A DNA stretch of 64,000 nt from Onthophagus taurus (taxonomy: Eukaryota; Arthropoda; Insecta; Coleoptera; Scarabaeidae): assembly GCF_036711975.1 (NCBI RefSeq), contig NC_091975.1, positions 312,501-376,500 of the forward strand, read 5' to 3'. The notes beneath the pieces are model-generated. The model was not told where the DNA came from and searched no databases. It saw nothing but the letters and a program-made list of their open reading frames with translations. Position numbers and translations under genes: made by a program. Shown here one piece after another: positions 25,409 through 38,352 of the stretch; positions within the stretch are counted from its first letter, which is position 1, and each line of letters begins with the position of its first letter.

Positions 25409-25729
25409 TGAACTTTATTTTTTAATTAATTAAATTAATTGATTTATTATTAATCGATTTGTAAATATATTAAAATAAGCGGAACGGGAAGGTTAAAATT
25501 GCATTTAATACTTTTTGTGTATATACTTTAAAACTTATAAAAAAAGTTTTAATTTATTCTTGATTCCAAGACTAAGGTTGTTTCAATCTAGTATTTTCTA
25601 GTCTTAGTTAATTCCGATTAAGTAATGATGAAAGTAATGCGAAAAATTGAGTATTCAAAAAAGAAGACTGATAGTAAAATCATCACAAGTACTTGTAATT
25701 TTTAATTCAAAATGAATGTAATGTGGTTA

Positions 25730-25739
25730 AATAAATAAA
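25730..25739 (+). terminator. Gpat4 polyadenylation signals
   Basis: Two overlapping AATAAA hexamers (25730-25735, 25734-25739), about 320 nt after the stop codon. Confidence 0.5.
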
Positions 25740-27957
25740 CTCAATATAATTTTCAATATATTTTCTTTCATAAATAATTTTTATCATTTTTTAGTCACCT
25801 GTCAATGTTGAAATGTCATTTTTGACGTTTCGGTATTATATTTATTATCGAATGTTTGTATTAATTTAAATATGTCATTTGAAATAGTTATCCAACAAAA
25901 GATGGCGTTAGTGTGAAATTAAAAATTTAAATTGTTAATTTAACGTTGATTTTTATTTAATTATTAAAAATAAGAAAGGAAAAAATAAATAAAATTTCAA
26001 AAATTATTTTTATTTCAACAAAATCGTTTATTTGAATCGCAAAAATTCATACTGGGAGGTACGATCTGACAATCACAAGTGTAATAATAATAATTAGTTA
26101 ATAATAAACGTATGTTTTTTGTCTATTTTTTATACACATTTTCCTACTTCTTATTTTATTAAAATCTCGTCTCATTTAAATCAATTAATTAGTAAATATC
26201 GTAAATAATAAAGAAGTTGTAGTACCATTATTTAAATATTTCTTTAATCTCTATGTTTATAAATAAAGATATAACAAAAAAAAAGAAATGTATGGAGATA
26301 ATAGTCGTAAAAAAGAGACGAAATTTTGTTATTTATTTTTCTTTCGATTTTTATTTGTATTGTTAATTTTAATACGGACCTGGTCTGCTGAAAATGTTTT
26401 ATTTTAAAGTTTATTTAAAGTAGTCAGATGCGCAACGATTTTTTTAAATTTTTTTTTGGCTCACATACACACAATTAATACACATTTTCTTTACATTTTT
26501 CAGACAAAACAAGATTTTCTTTTTAATAGAAACGAAAAAGGCGAAACGACGAACATGAACTAACAAACAAGAAATACTATTTTATTCTTTTTTTGTTAGA
26601 ATTTTTTCTCATTTAAATGGAATGTACGATAATAAGAAATTTGTTTTAAAATTTATATCTTTTTTGTTGTACGTTTATATTTTATTAATTAATACGTCAT
26701 CTCCCATAATGGTTGATTTTTTTTCCTCTAAATCTTTTACAATCCTATTACTTTTTTGTATACATGTTTTTACAATGTTTTATCAAAGTTTTATCAAGAA
26801 AAAAAAAGAAAACCAAAGGAAAATAGACGCTAATTTTACTTTTACGGACATAATCTTAATTTTTTTGTATTAATCATTTTTTTACGCTCTACACGAAAGT
26901 TATACACGAGATATATGATATATTTACGCTAGTTTATTTAAATTTAACACTTACTATGGTTTCTTTTGCGATTATTAAAAAACAAACGGAAAAGAACTTT
27001 TGTTTATAAAACGAATCATTGGGAATATTTACAATCTTTAAAAAATAAACGGAAACAATAGTGGGAAAGAACAAAAACGAGGAAAAAAGTATTACATAAA
27101 ACGTGGCGCATCAAAGAAAGACAAAAAACTTGTGAGTGAAATAATTGTGCTACAAAAGATTTTTTTATGTTTTTTCAAAAGGTTTTTTTTGGTTTATTTA
27201 TACACAAATACTATTTTCCGATTTTTTCAAAATCCTCCGCACAGAAGGTAGACACTCAAAATCGGTCAATGTTGATGTTTTATCGAAAAAAAAAAATTAT
27301 ACAACTCTAAACAACATACTACTAATGATAATAATTATTAATAATAACTATACAATTAAATTTAAGTAAATGTAAACTGTTAAAAATTGACCGTTTACAT
27401 CTCTTTTGAAGCAACTTTTTGGAAATTTAAAGATTAAACTCACAATACATTTCAAACAATGGAATAGAGATAATGAAGAAGAAGAAAAAGTTATAATATA
27501 CATACATTTACATATAATAACATTTACTTTATTTATTTACTAAGTCAATTTTTACAGCTTACATTAACCCCCATTTTATTTTATTTTTTCTCTAGGTATC
27601 TCTTTGTTTTCACGATTTCACAATCATTACATTTAATATTATTAACTTTATGTAAACATTTAAACAACGGAAAGAAGTAACCTTTCTTTTTCAAAAATTA
27701 CAATCATTAAAAATGAAACATTTGATATTTAAAATCAAAACGGAGTAATAAGACTCCTTTTTTAAAAGAAGCTGAGCGATCCGTTTAATTTTTTTATGTT
27801 ATTTTTGTCTGTGGTCTTTTAATTTCTTCAAAAAAAAGCTACGGGTTTTATTATCTAGGAATTGAGGGAATGGGGCTTAGTTGGTGGTGCTCTTCACATT
27901 TTGTTTTTATTTTTTCTTCTTCTTACGGATGGAGGAGCGACGACAACAGACAATAAT
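25740..27957. other. Gpat4-Vha16 convergent intergenic and 3'UTR sequence
   Basis: 2.2 kb of very AT-rich DNA between two converging genes. The few open frames are lysine/phenylalanine/isoleucine-rich and arise from base composition. The part next to 27957 is probably a long Vha16 3'UTR. One AGATGGCG motif lies at 25900-25907. I see no RNA gene or mobile element. Confidence 0.5.
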
Positions 27958-30742
27958 TTATTTAGTGTACAAGTAAATGGCGACGATCAAACCGTACAGA
28001 CCCAGTACTTCAGCGAAGATAAGGATCAAGATCATGCCGACGAATAAACGGGGTTGTTGCGCTGTACCCCTTACACCAGCATCACCTACGATACCGATTG
28101 CAAAACCGGCTGCCAAACCAGAAAATCCCACCGAGAGCCCAGCCCCCAAATGAATAAATCCTCTAAAACAACAAAATATTCAATAAAATCAATTATTTTA
28201 AATAAAATTAATCTTACCTGTACAAGGGGTATTCTTTTGGTTCCCCCAGCGAACCAGCAATCAATACAGACACTACTAAACCATAAATAGCAATAATACC
28301 AGCCATGACTACAGGAATGATCGATTTCATGATCAATTCAGGCCTCATTACGGACATAGCCGCGATACCAGTTCCAGATTTTGCTGTTCCATACGCAGCC
28401 CCCAGAGCTATAACAATAACAAATTATTTTAATAAAATAATAAAAAAAATTTTGAGGTTAAAAATTTTTGACGTTTAATTTTTTATTATTCATTTATATT
28501 GAAAATTTAGAGGTATAATTAGAAAATAAAAAGTTATTTCATAAAATTTAAAGTTATCTTATTCAAATATTAATATTAATTAACAATAACAAATTATATT
28601 AATAAAATAATAAAAAAAATTTTGAGGTTAAAAATTTTTGACGTTTAATTTTTTATTATTCATTTATATTGAAAATTTAGAAGTATAATTAGAAAATAAA
28701 ATGTTATTTCATAAAATTTAAAGTTATCTTATTTAAATATTAATTAATTTAATTAATAATACGCAAGTTTTAATGTTAATCAATTCGTCACTAACTTCAC
28801 TTCGTTCATAATTTTTGTACGTTTATTAGCATTAATTTAATGTGATTTTTTAATCTTTCCCTCAATTTGATATTAAAAAGTGATATTTAACGACACTTTT
28901 TTGAATCGATTAATAAAAAAATACTTTTAAAATAATAAAGCAATAAAACAAATTAAACAGTAATTTTTAATTTTTTAGGGTTGGTATCTCTAATTTTCCT
29001 AAAATGTCAATTGAAGATGTTTAAATAAAATTTTTTTTAAGAAAATTCAACAATTATAAGTGGTTAAAACTCGTCGAAATCAAATTAAACGTGGGGTAAG
29101 TCAAAACATTGAATTATTCAAAGATTCTTTTGGGTTATTATCGTTAAATTCATCAAAAATACAAATAACAACATAACCTCAAATTTTAATTATTTTTTTG
29201 CAACAAAACAATAAAAGTAAATAAGTGGAGATTAACAGGTGTGAGTAACGATAAAAAAATATCACGTCTCGATAAATTATCATCAACAACTTTAATGATT
29301 GCAAGGAAAGAACAGGTAAAATATTCGAGAAATTTATAATCACATGTTTAAACGATGACACATGCAGGTGAAAATTTATCCCCCATTTTGCGACATTTAT
29401 CATGTGTTCGATAAGAAAGTGAACAAATAGCATTCACCAAACAGCTCTTATCTATCTAAATCAACCTGTATTGTAACAATTGATTGCACCAAATCCTATT
29501 TTTTTTTAGCCATTTTCTAAATTATGATAGAAAATGTAATTTTTTTGTAGATATCTTAATTAAAAAGCTTTATCACGTTTAAATTGTAATAAAAAACCAC
29601 GTGATTTCCATTGATTTTATAACAAACTACGTGACAAGTAAATTTTTAATGAAAAGAGGCGCTCTTTTTTCGCAAATCTGCTTCATAATAGGCGAAAAGT
29701 TTCATCATTATAGGTGTATTACCTATATGATAAACTTTCCGGTCGGAAAATCTTGTAATATTACATCTAAAAATATCCCAACCGATCGCAAGTTATTATT
29801 AGAGAGGTTTATAAATCCTATTGTGTGTTTTCAAGTCTATAATTTTCGCTATTTGCACGTTAAAATAAAATATACCACCACGTGATGACATTAGTAATAA
29901 TTATTATTAAGAAATAGCAAAAATCACATCATAAACTCAATTTTTTGTCAATCCCAAGCCATATTTAATGATTTAATTAATATTATTATGTGATTTTAAT
30001 TAAATTTAATTCATAAAATAGAGTTGAGGCGCTGGTCGATTGTCACATGTTTTGGGTCATGTGACTTTGATCATGTGATATGATCATGTATTTTGTACAA
30101 AATCTTGTTTTAAAAGTAATTTTTATAAAACAACATATAATTGAGTTCGTTTTGACTCCTCTTTTAACTTGGAAGTAATCTGTAACTTAACACATCATTG
30201 ATTTTTTTCTTGAAAATAAAGAATGCACCCCAATTCATGATTTTAGGGTACGTTCTTAAACGAAACGTCAAAAAGAATGACTATCTCATTTTTTTTTTAT
30301 TTCTTTTTAATTTAATTGTTATACTTTAGCCTAATTATTGTATTTTATATGATTTATGGGGCGGGTCAAAAACATGTGACCAACAAATTACTTTAAACTA
30401 GGCCGTTTTTCGGCCGTTTTAACTAAATTAACAACGTTTGAGAGAAAAGAAAATGCCGTTTTACTTAAGATTGGTCACATCTCGTCAAAATCAACTCGAA
30501 AAAATTAAGTTAATGTCAAATTTTTGACATACGTCAAAATAAGAGTCGATCGACGCCCATTTATGAAACATCTTAATGATTAAAGCGATGAAATAGAGGA
30601 AAAAAATGTGATAGGAATTTTTGATTTTAATCGATAAAATTGCAAACTTACCGCTGAAAATAATTGAGGACGCGGCACCCATAACGCCGAAAAATGGGCC
30701 GTAAATTGGATGTTGTTCATCGAGTTGTTCCGTGGTTGCCAT
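27958..30742 (-). CDS. Vha16-1: V-type H+-ATPase 16 kDa proteolipid subunit c
   Basis: Subunit c forms the rotating proteolipid ring of the Vo sector and carries the proton. Exons 30652-30742, 28218-28407 and 27958-28162 encode 161 residues, the family length. Four transmembrane helices are evident: [56 protein letters not shown] and [19 protein letters not shown]; the glutamate in ILIFAEVLG is the essential proton-binding residue. Identity to the Drosophila protein is very high outside the N-terminus and the loop after helix 2. The first intron is 2.2 kb and contains a tandem duplication and a cluster of CACGTG/CATGTG E-boxes, both listed separately. Confidence 0.97.
28411..28743. repeat. 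Two-copy tandem duplication in Vha16 intron 1
   Basis: The unit starting TAACAATAACAAATTAT at 28411 is repeated at 28581 (period 170 bp) and stays about 95% identical through TTTTGAGGTTAAAAATTTTT and the following AT-rich stretch, until about 28743. The first copy begins immediately after the exon 2 acceptor on the transcribed strand. Confidence 0.85.
29340..30480. promoter_or_regulatory. E-box (M-box/CLEAR-like) cluster in Vha16 intron 1
   Basis: Sites readable on either strand: TCACATG 29340-29346, TCATGTG 29400-29406, CACGTGA 29598-29604, ACGTGAC 29629-29635, CACGTGA 29879-29885, GTCACATG 30042-30049, the palindrome GTCATGTGAC 30056-30065, ATCATGTGAT 30070-30079, ACATGTGAC 30372-30380, GGTCACAT 30473-30480. 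A further GTCACATGA is upstream of the gene at 31184-31192. TFEB/Mitf-type factors bind GTCACGTGAC and TCATGTGA variants and control V-ATPase genes in flies and mammals. The functional call is inference. Confidence 0.5.
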
Positions 30743-32093
30743 TTTCGTTAAGTTATTTATTCGTTTTCGTCTGGAGGAGAAGAGTATTTACAGGAACAGG
30801 TCCGTTTAAAGTGCGTACACACACTCCACTGTATGTCGATCTAACTGCGCTTGCAAATATGGCTTACACTGTGGCACCCAACGTACGGGTCATATGACCA
30901 TAAGAAAATTCTCTGTCCAGTCCTCGATCGTCCTCGATTCTCATTGGACGATTCGGTCTTCGAGGTCGCGTTTCAACCAATCAACGACGTACAAACTCTT
31001 GTCAATCGGTGACGTTTCATCGTTAACCCCTCACACCGCGTTTCCGACGACGAAATAATAATTCGTTTAATTCCATTCCATCATTTTTTAAACCCTTTAC
31101 GTAATTCGTGATTTAATTTACACAAAACTTTGTCAATTTTATACGAATTTCATCGACGGGTTATTGCAAAAGTACTGATTTGAGTCACATGATAGGGTAC
31201 TTGGTGTTGAATATCCTGTCATAGTCGGAAGATGGCGCGAAATTTAAAAAAATATTTTTTTTTAAATATTAAATCAATTTATTATATTAATCTTATTTTT
31301 TTTTCGTATTAATTATGTAATATAGATTTTATTGATTCGGTTTTAAAAGATTTACAGGTTATAAAATCGTTAATTCGATAAAGATTTGAAAAAAAAAATT
31401 CTTTTAGGAGAAGGTGGATAATTATCTTTATATTTAACTGCGTTTACGTAATCGACTCGGTCGCGTACTTCTAAAACAAACAAGAAAAGGCGAAAACAAT
31501 GTTTCAAAATTTGTGGATTTTATAAATTACGAGAATCCACCTTGTGAACCCGTGTGACTTTCAACGTAACGATTAAATTCGGGTCGTTTCAAATCATAAA
31601 TTAATTATACCTCATTGATAAAATCTTTGTCTAAATGAATTGTCATAAATTTTTAAAAACGCTTTATCTTTGACACGAATTTTTGTATTATCTGCGCAGT
31701 TTTTTTAATTTTATTATCTTTAACGTTATGATACTCTGATCAGCCCTTTAAAACATTTTATTATAAATTTTTAGGCGTATTATTTTATTAATCCTTTAAA
31801 ACTTAAAATTTTCCGTGTTTTATCTTGATAATTTAAGAAAAATGATTTAATTTTTATAGGCAACCCATATTACACATTGGTAATTTTAGTTGCTAATGAC
31901 ACTTGACGTTTTTAATTTAGCTTTTTTTCCTCGTGGTTTAAAATGAATAAATTATAAGTTATTGATGAGTTTATTAGCAAAAAAGAAATGGATGTGAAGT
32001 ACAAAATAAAAAGGATATGAATTAATCGCAAATTACACATTATAAAAATGTTAATTAAAGCTAACGAAATTGAAACTGAAATAATTTAAATTT
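30743..32093. other. Vha16 upstream region
   Basis: 1.35 kb between the Vha16 start codon and the CCT8 stop codon, both on the minus strand. The 300 bp next to Vha16 are less AT-rich and contain the palindrome GGGTCATATGACC near 30889, GTCACATGA at 31184 and an AGATGGCGCG motif at 31230-31239. It likely contains the Vha16 promoter and 5'UTR and, further out, the CCT8 3'UTR. No gene is seen. Confidence 0.45.
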
Positions 32094-34004
32094 TTATTGT
32101 TCATCATCGCTATCGGCGGCTTTCCTTGGTTTGGGTCCGCCGGATCGTTTGGCCATGATGATCTGGTCAACTCTTAAGATGGTGGAAGCGGCCCCAACGG
32201 CGTATTTGAGTCCCCAATATTTGCAAACGTATAGATCCAAAATCCCTTTTTCGACTGCATCACAAACCGCGTTATCAGATTCAATATCAACACCCACACT
32301 TTTTTTCCCTTTCTAAAATTAAATAAATCAATTTGATTTTTACCAATTTTACAAATCATTACCTGATGTGCTTCCAAAAGTTTACTTAAAATCAAAGTAG
32401 ATTTTTGTCCACTATTATCAGCCAACGATTTAGGAAAAGCTTCTAAAGCTGTTGCAAATTTCCTAACAGCGTATTGATCCAAACCGGGTAAAGTATCAGC
32501 ATATTGAGATAATTGATGTGATAATTCAATTTCACAAGCTCCAGCTCCAGCTACAAATTTTCCATCTCTAGAAATTCCTTTAAAAGTATTAACCCCATCA
32601 TCAATAGCTCTTTCAATATCATCCATGTAATTATCAGTAGCTCCTCTTACGACAATGGTAGCAATTCGGCTCTCTTTCCCTTCATTTCTAAAAATAACAA
32701 CTGTTGTGTCACCCAACTCTTCAACAGCTACATTATCACAAAGCCCCATTTCTTCTGAATTTGGAGGAGTTAATCTAGGTAGAACCGTAGCCCCAACAGT
32801 TCTACTTAATCTTCTCAAATCAAATTTCGAATTTAACCGTACAGCCATCATTTTATATTTATTAATGTAGTGTAAAGCCATATCACCAAACTTCGCCCCC
32901 GCAACGACAACTTTTGCCCCAGCATCGGCGATAGCTTTAATTTGTAATTCAAGAAGATTTTCTTCTCCTCTACTAAAATTCATTAATTCATCAGCATTTT
33001 TAATCAATACTGTTCCTTTAGTTTCCGTTTGTAGAATATCCACAGCACAACTGTAAACAACCACTTTAGCATTCAACATTTGTTGGATATCGCCTTCAAC
33101 ATCTCGTTTAAAAACCATTCCTTGAATCACTTTCGAAGATTGCAAACCAGATCCAAGAATTTTACAAACTCGGATATTATCAACATTAAATGTTGTTATT
33201 TCGGGCATTATTGACACGCAGGCTTTTGCTACTAACTCAGCTAGAAAATCTTCATTTCCGTATTGTTTTGATTGGATCGAAGTTAAAATTCCTTTTTTAA
33301 CATCATCAACGTTACGATAATCTTTAATTTCCTTACAAACTAATGATGGAAGGATTTCTAAACATTTTTCTAAAGCTTTCTCATAACCATCGGCAACCTC
33401 TCCTGGTGTTACTCCTAACCTCAATAATTCTTCGGCTGCTTCTAAAAGAGCACCAGCCAAGATAACAACAAAATTGGTACCATCACCCACTTCAGAATCT
33501 TGCATTTCACTACCAAGAATCATTAATTTAGCGGCGGGGTGTTCAATTTCAAGCTCGCGCATAATTGTTGCTGCATCCGATGTAACAAAGTGCTTCTCTA
33601 AATGATTTATTACCATTTTATTCATCCCATTTGGACCATAAGTGGAACGTACGCTATGAGCGAACTCTTTACATGCGGTAATATTACGAAAAACAGCTTC
33701 TTCTAATCCAGAATAATACTATTAAAAGAAAAATTACAAGGTTTAGTAACATAACCTCAAAATCAATCATCAATATCGTTCTATTTATAATTTATTTGAA
33801 TCTTTGTCTCTATTTGAAGCAATCATGACTTAAATAGAAAAAGACTTGAGATTATAAAGAAAATTTATTAATAAAATAATAATGCCGGGTGTGTTCAACC
33901 AAGACTTGTGACCACATGTTCGGAAATTGATTAAATACACTCACCCGGGCTCCATCTTTTAACATTGAAGTGAATCCCGGTGCTTTGGGGACGTGTAAAG
34001 CCAT
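32094..34004 (-). CDS. CCT8: T-complex protein 1 subunit theta (CCT8)
   Basis: One of eight subunits of the cytosolic chaperonin TRiC/CCT, which folds actin, tubulin and other proteins with ATP. Exons 33945-34004, 32363-33718 and 32094-32312 encode 544 residues, as expected. MALHVPKAPGFTSMLKDGAR on exon 1 identifies the theta paralogue. ATP-site signatures are present: YGPNGMNKM, then VGDGTNFVVILAGALLE, and later VVRGATDNYMDDIERAIDDG. The C-terminus carries LRVDQIIMAKRSGGPKP and an acidic end. All motifs are intact. It is head-to-head with the sol1 gene across a CpG-rich block. Confidence 0.96.
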
Positions 34005-34860
34005 TTTTAAGGTGGAATTAGTTCGAATAATCCAAGAAAAATTACAATTTATATTCGAAACGAGATATCTTGGTTATAAACGAAGTTGACAGTTCGTTTA
34101 AGTAAATTATTACCATAGTTACTAAAATGAAATTCCCTATAATTCGAATATTCTAGAAAAATTCAAAAAAATTGATTTTATTTTTTAGTTACGCCAATTA
34201 AGATCAATTATATTCAATTTAGGGTTTTAAAATTGTTTTTAGGTTAAGATTACTTACTGGGTTAGACTTGTTGTTAATTATATTATATGATGCACATAGA
34301 TTATAACAGAATCAAGGATGAGTGTTTAATTTTAAGGGAAGATGATAGGTGGCGTTATCGACGCGGGCGTCATCGTCGGCGTCGCCGCGGCCGCTCCCAT
34401 TCGGTGTGTGCACTCGGTGTAGAGAGGCCGCACGGTCGGCGGCCCCTTCCTCTCTCGCCAGAGGCCCCCGTGTGCGTGTCTCGTGTGTAAGAGTGTTGAC
34501 GTAGTGTTCGTTTTTTTATAGCCACGACGACGGTGCCCAGGTGGTCAAATAGAAAAATGACGCGATTGCGGTTCGCCGCCAGCGCAGCGGGACGCTCTAG
34601 GTGTAGCCCCACGGGGCCCCCTTCATGATATATATGACGACCACCATCGGAAAACGCGCAGTGACTACTTTTAACGAAGAACGCCGACGACGAATCTTCT
34701 CTTATTATTATTATTGTTGTTGTTGTTATTGTTCTTGTGTGTTGCCAACTACGAAGACGTCGACGAATTTGATTAGAAGATGGCCGCTTGGGATAAACGC
34801 CCCACGAGGGGGCCGCTTTTTCATCCAAGCAACCAAGGGTGGGTATATAATATCCAATTA
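34005..34860. promoter_or_regulatory. CpG-rich divergent promoter block between CCT8 and sol1
   Basis: The first 300 bp (CCT8 side) are AT-rich. From about 34340 to 34830 the sequence is strikingly GC- and CpG-rich (CGACGCGGGCGTCATCGTCG, GCCGCGGCCGC) compared with the rest of the window. Open frames here on both strands are arginine- or serine-rich and look compositional. It most likely contains a promoter and an untranslated first exon of the sol1 gene; AAGG followed by GTGGGT near 34840 could be the donor. An AGGTGGCGT motif sits at 34347-34355. Confidence 0.4.
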
Positions 34861-36674
34861 TTTTAGTTTATAAATAAATTATTATTATAATATTTTTTTT
34901 TTAATAAAGCTTTTATTTATTTTTTTTTATTTTTGTTTATTTTTATTATAAGTTGGCAATATCGATCCTTAAAGTGTTTACCCGTCAAACATTGTCAAGT
35001 TTATTTTAAGTCATCTTAAAGGGGCGTGGTTTAATACATTTAAATCTAACCTCAAATTATTTTTTTTAAGTTTTTCTTTAAAAGAATCTAACAAAATCAT
35101 TTATTTCGTTTAAACCCTTCCAATTCTTGGAACCATCAAGTTATAATACCTCTTGATGTATTGAGGGGCCACTCCCAGAAACCTTTAATTACATTTGGAT
35201 TTGAAAAGGTAATAAGATTGTGGGGTTAAAACATTATTGATATTTTCACCTAAAGGAGATAAATGATTGATTTAAAGTCTATGCGTTATAAAAATGTCTT
35301 TCTGATGGGAATTACAATCGATTTTTTAACGCGTTATCTCAAGTTTCCGGTCCTCTTCACAAATGCAAAGTTAATTGGGAAAAACTGCTTCGGAACTAGA
35401 CGGAAGTGAGGTTAGGTGCGAGAAAGTTCTATTTTAACCGGTCTTTCTGTGTTCGTTCGCGCGAAGATTTTAATTTAACTTCAAATTAATTCACTTCCTT
35501 TACCTGTATTCATCGAAATCCTTCTAAATTAAACTTTTTCTTTTTATTTATAGAAGAAAAGTTTTAGATACAATTTAAATTTATTACCAACTCAAAAAAA
35601 AAAAAAAAATTTAAAATTAAAAATTTTTTAGTCATTTAATCATAATTTTTTTTAATTTATGAATTTATAATTCAAATTAAATTTAATAAACGATTTAATT
35701 TAATCATTGATTAATATCAATTAAAATTTATATAATTAAATTTTATTTTTTTCAAGTTGTCTAATTTCAATATGTGTCAAATTAAAAGTAAGTTCGAGTG
35801 AGACTTTATAATAATATAGAGAATGTTATTTGTGTATATGTAAGATATTAAAGAAAAGGCAAAAGGCAGGATAACCTGCGATCGATAAGTGGCGAGTCCT
35901 GCCGCGCCCTGCACATTTACGGGGATTTCCTCTCGCTCCCACTAGTACGACATCGTTCTCGTTGACTCCTTCTTAACGTTGGGACCGTTGCCATTCATCA
36001 GAAGGATCCCGCAGAACGTGACTTAGCGCTAATCGTCTTCATTTTGGACGTCAAGAAGGAGGGGGCGCAATCCTTGTCACCTCCTCTTACCCTAGGGATC
36101 AATGAACATCAGGAACTATACCTACCGGGCCATATGAGATAAAGTGAAAACCATCTCCTCGAGAGGTTTGATTAAGTAACCGTCGAGAAAGTAATTATAA
36201 ACAGGAACGGGAGAATTTCTTGAAGTTAATTAACAGTTTAATTATTTGAAAAGAATTTTATTATTTCAATGATACTCAAAAAACTAAATTTTTAATAAAT
36301 CGTTTTCTACTTTATCGACCTTTTTGGTTGGTGCTTAATTAGTTGCCCAACTCACTTTTCTTTATTTTTAAATAAAATTTTGGGACACTTTGGGATTATA
36401 AACAAAATAAAGAAGAGAAAGTCTACGCTTGAGGCACTTTTTCTTTAAGTACTTCGCGCGTGAAAGTACTTTGAAGACATAAAAGAAAAGTAAATAGGAT
36501 TTTTTTAAATGTAACTGGATGGTTTTAAAGCCCAACGTTTTTGGTTATTTCATGAAATTTCGTTTTATGATTTGATTTTTTGAATATTTCCAATTGACCG
36601 TTGCTGGATTGACAAGCCCCGATTGAATCCTTCCTATTCTATCTTTTGTGATGTTTCTTTTTATCTTGTTATAG
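34861..36674. other. Sol1 5' region with a GC-richer patch at about 35860-36150
   Basis: AT-rich sequence except for a roughly 290-bp block starting near GGATAACCTGCGATCGATAA and ending before ATAAAGTGAAAACC, which is clearly richer in G and C. It has no long reading frame on either strand. It may be an untranslated exon of sol1 or a transposon remnant; I cannot decide. Confidence 0.3.
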
Positions 36675-36737
36675 GTAAAATTGGAGGTTTGGACTTTGTA
36701 TTTACCTCCAGCCCTTGTGGTAGACTCTGACGATATG
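36675..36737 (+). other. Possible non-coding exon of sol1
   Basis: A 63-nt segment bounded by TTGTTATAG and GATATG followed by GTAAGA, i.e. good acceptor and donor contexts. The segment ends in ATG, but reading from it into the next exon gives a different frame from the signal peptide, so it would be untranslated or an upstream-ORF source. Support is splice signals only. Confidence 0.25.
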
Positions 36738-38352
36738 GTAAGAATTTATTTATTTTATATTTACTTAGTTCTTGACAAAGAAATCGTTAAAAGCAAATTT
36801 TATCTGAAATATTGGAATATGACGTTTTAAAATTATTTCTACTTTATCGGCACAGTTAGCTGTCAAATGTAGACAACCTACATTGCTAAAATTTTTAAAA
36901 TTTATATAAATAAACTTGTTTAAATTTATTTATGAAGACGTTTCTATTTCAAAATTGAGTCATCGCCCGAAAAGGAATGAAACAAACATTGGAAACATCC
37001 AATAAATCGTTCAAATTGCCGAAAGCCTGTCTTCGAATGAATAATTCATTGAGGATTCGTCTCCCCTTTCCATATAAAAAAAGATTCTTTATCTTTTACG
37101 TATTTTTTTAGTTTAAAACGTACTTTTGAAAAAATAACTCGCAACTTTTTTCTCTTTTTAAATCGATGTAACCATTTGTCTTAGGTTTAATCAGTCGTTC
37201 GAGTTCGAAATTGCCCAGATTTACCACAAACCCGTTCTCTTCATCCCCGAATTTAAATTTAGATTGGGTTCTCTCATCGGGATGAACTAACTTTTACGTG
37301 TAAACCACCCCATATACAAAAGATTGACTTATAAAAAAAAATGTTGGGTTGATTTTATTTTATTCCAAAACAGGAACGTTTTAAACTCAAATTTCGGGTA
37401 TTTTTTGGGGGAATACAAAAAAAAAATGTTTTTTCTACTCTTCCAATTATAAACTCGTTTACATTTCATGATTTACTAATAAACTGGATGAAAAGTGTGG
37501 AGATAGGGATTCGAATTAAAAATGATTCGAAAAAAAGGATCGTTTTTTGGGGGGTTTCGATTTCAATTAATATTTTTTTTCCAATCTCCTTCAATCTGGA
37601 AATCCAATAAAGATTCCCGAAGGAAATGGTAATCCCACTGTCCATCAACGCTCGATCTATTTGCACCACCCAAAAACCCCCTTTTTTTTGAGTGTGAGAC
37701 GAAAGGCTGGTTTAAATTTATAGCGACCTTATTTCGTATCGTATAACTCTTTTGTGTAATTTGACACTTTTTCAATTCGATTGCTTACAAAAATAATAAA
37801 CCAATATTTATTAATATCCAATAAACTCATAAAATGTGTCGAATCTGCTTCAAATTTAAAGTTACTTCAACTTGATGCTTTATAAGTTTCTAGATTCAAG
37901 ATTTTTTTCTGCCATTTCATGACTATGCTCCATAAGTGAACAGTTTCCGACTTATGACTGTGTAAATCATAAAGCTATCAATAATAAAGAAGTATGACAC
38001 CTTCTGAAAACAACTCTATTTTCTGGGTGTTGAGTCCAAGTTAACTTGTTTTCTTACATTTGGCCTTGTTAATCTTTTATTATAATAAATATTCACCGTA
38101 TATAAAGAATTAATTCAATATGATGTTATATTTTGACGGGTTTATGATTGATTTAACTTAATAAACACCGTCCCATTGTTCTCGAAACAAACAATAATTA
38201 AGGTTCGCGTTCAAAGTGCTATATATTCTATAGTGAGCGAACTCTATTAGCTCCGATAACTTTGGTAACTCTCGTACAAAACCCAAGCAATTCGATCAAT
38301 GTTGCTTGGGAACTTACCACATTGGGGCGTGGTACTTAAATTAAATCGCTGT
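36738..38352. other. Intronic/upstream AT-rich sequence
   Basis: Nothing identified: no credible coding potential on either strand and no clear repeat. An AT-rich intron of sol1 if the 36675 exon is real. Confidence 0.3.

Noticed and set aside
26622-27369. Two plus-strand ORFs of 74 and 83 codons
   Set aside because: Phe/Ile/Lys-rich products from AT-rich sequence between convergent genes; no splice context, homology or codon signal.
27862-28290. Plus-strand ORFs over Vha16 exon 3
   Set aside because: Antisense to the strongly conserved V-ATPase c coding sequence.
34287-34873. Arg- and Ser-rich ORFs on both strands of the CpG block
   Set aside because: Frames stay open because of base composition and simple repeats (TTATTATTATTG, GTCGTCG); better explained as promoter/5'UTR.
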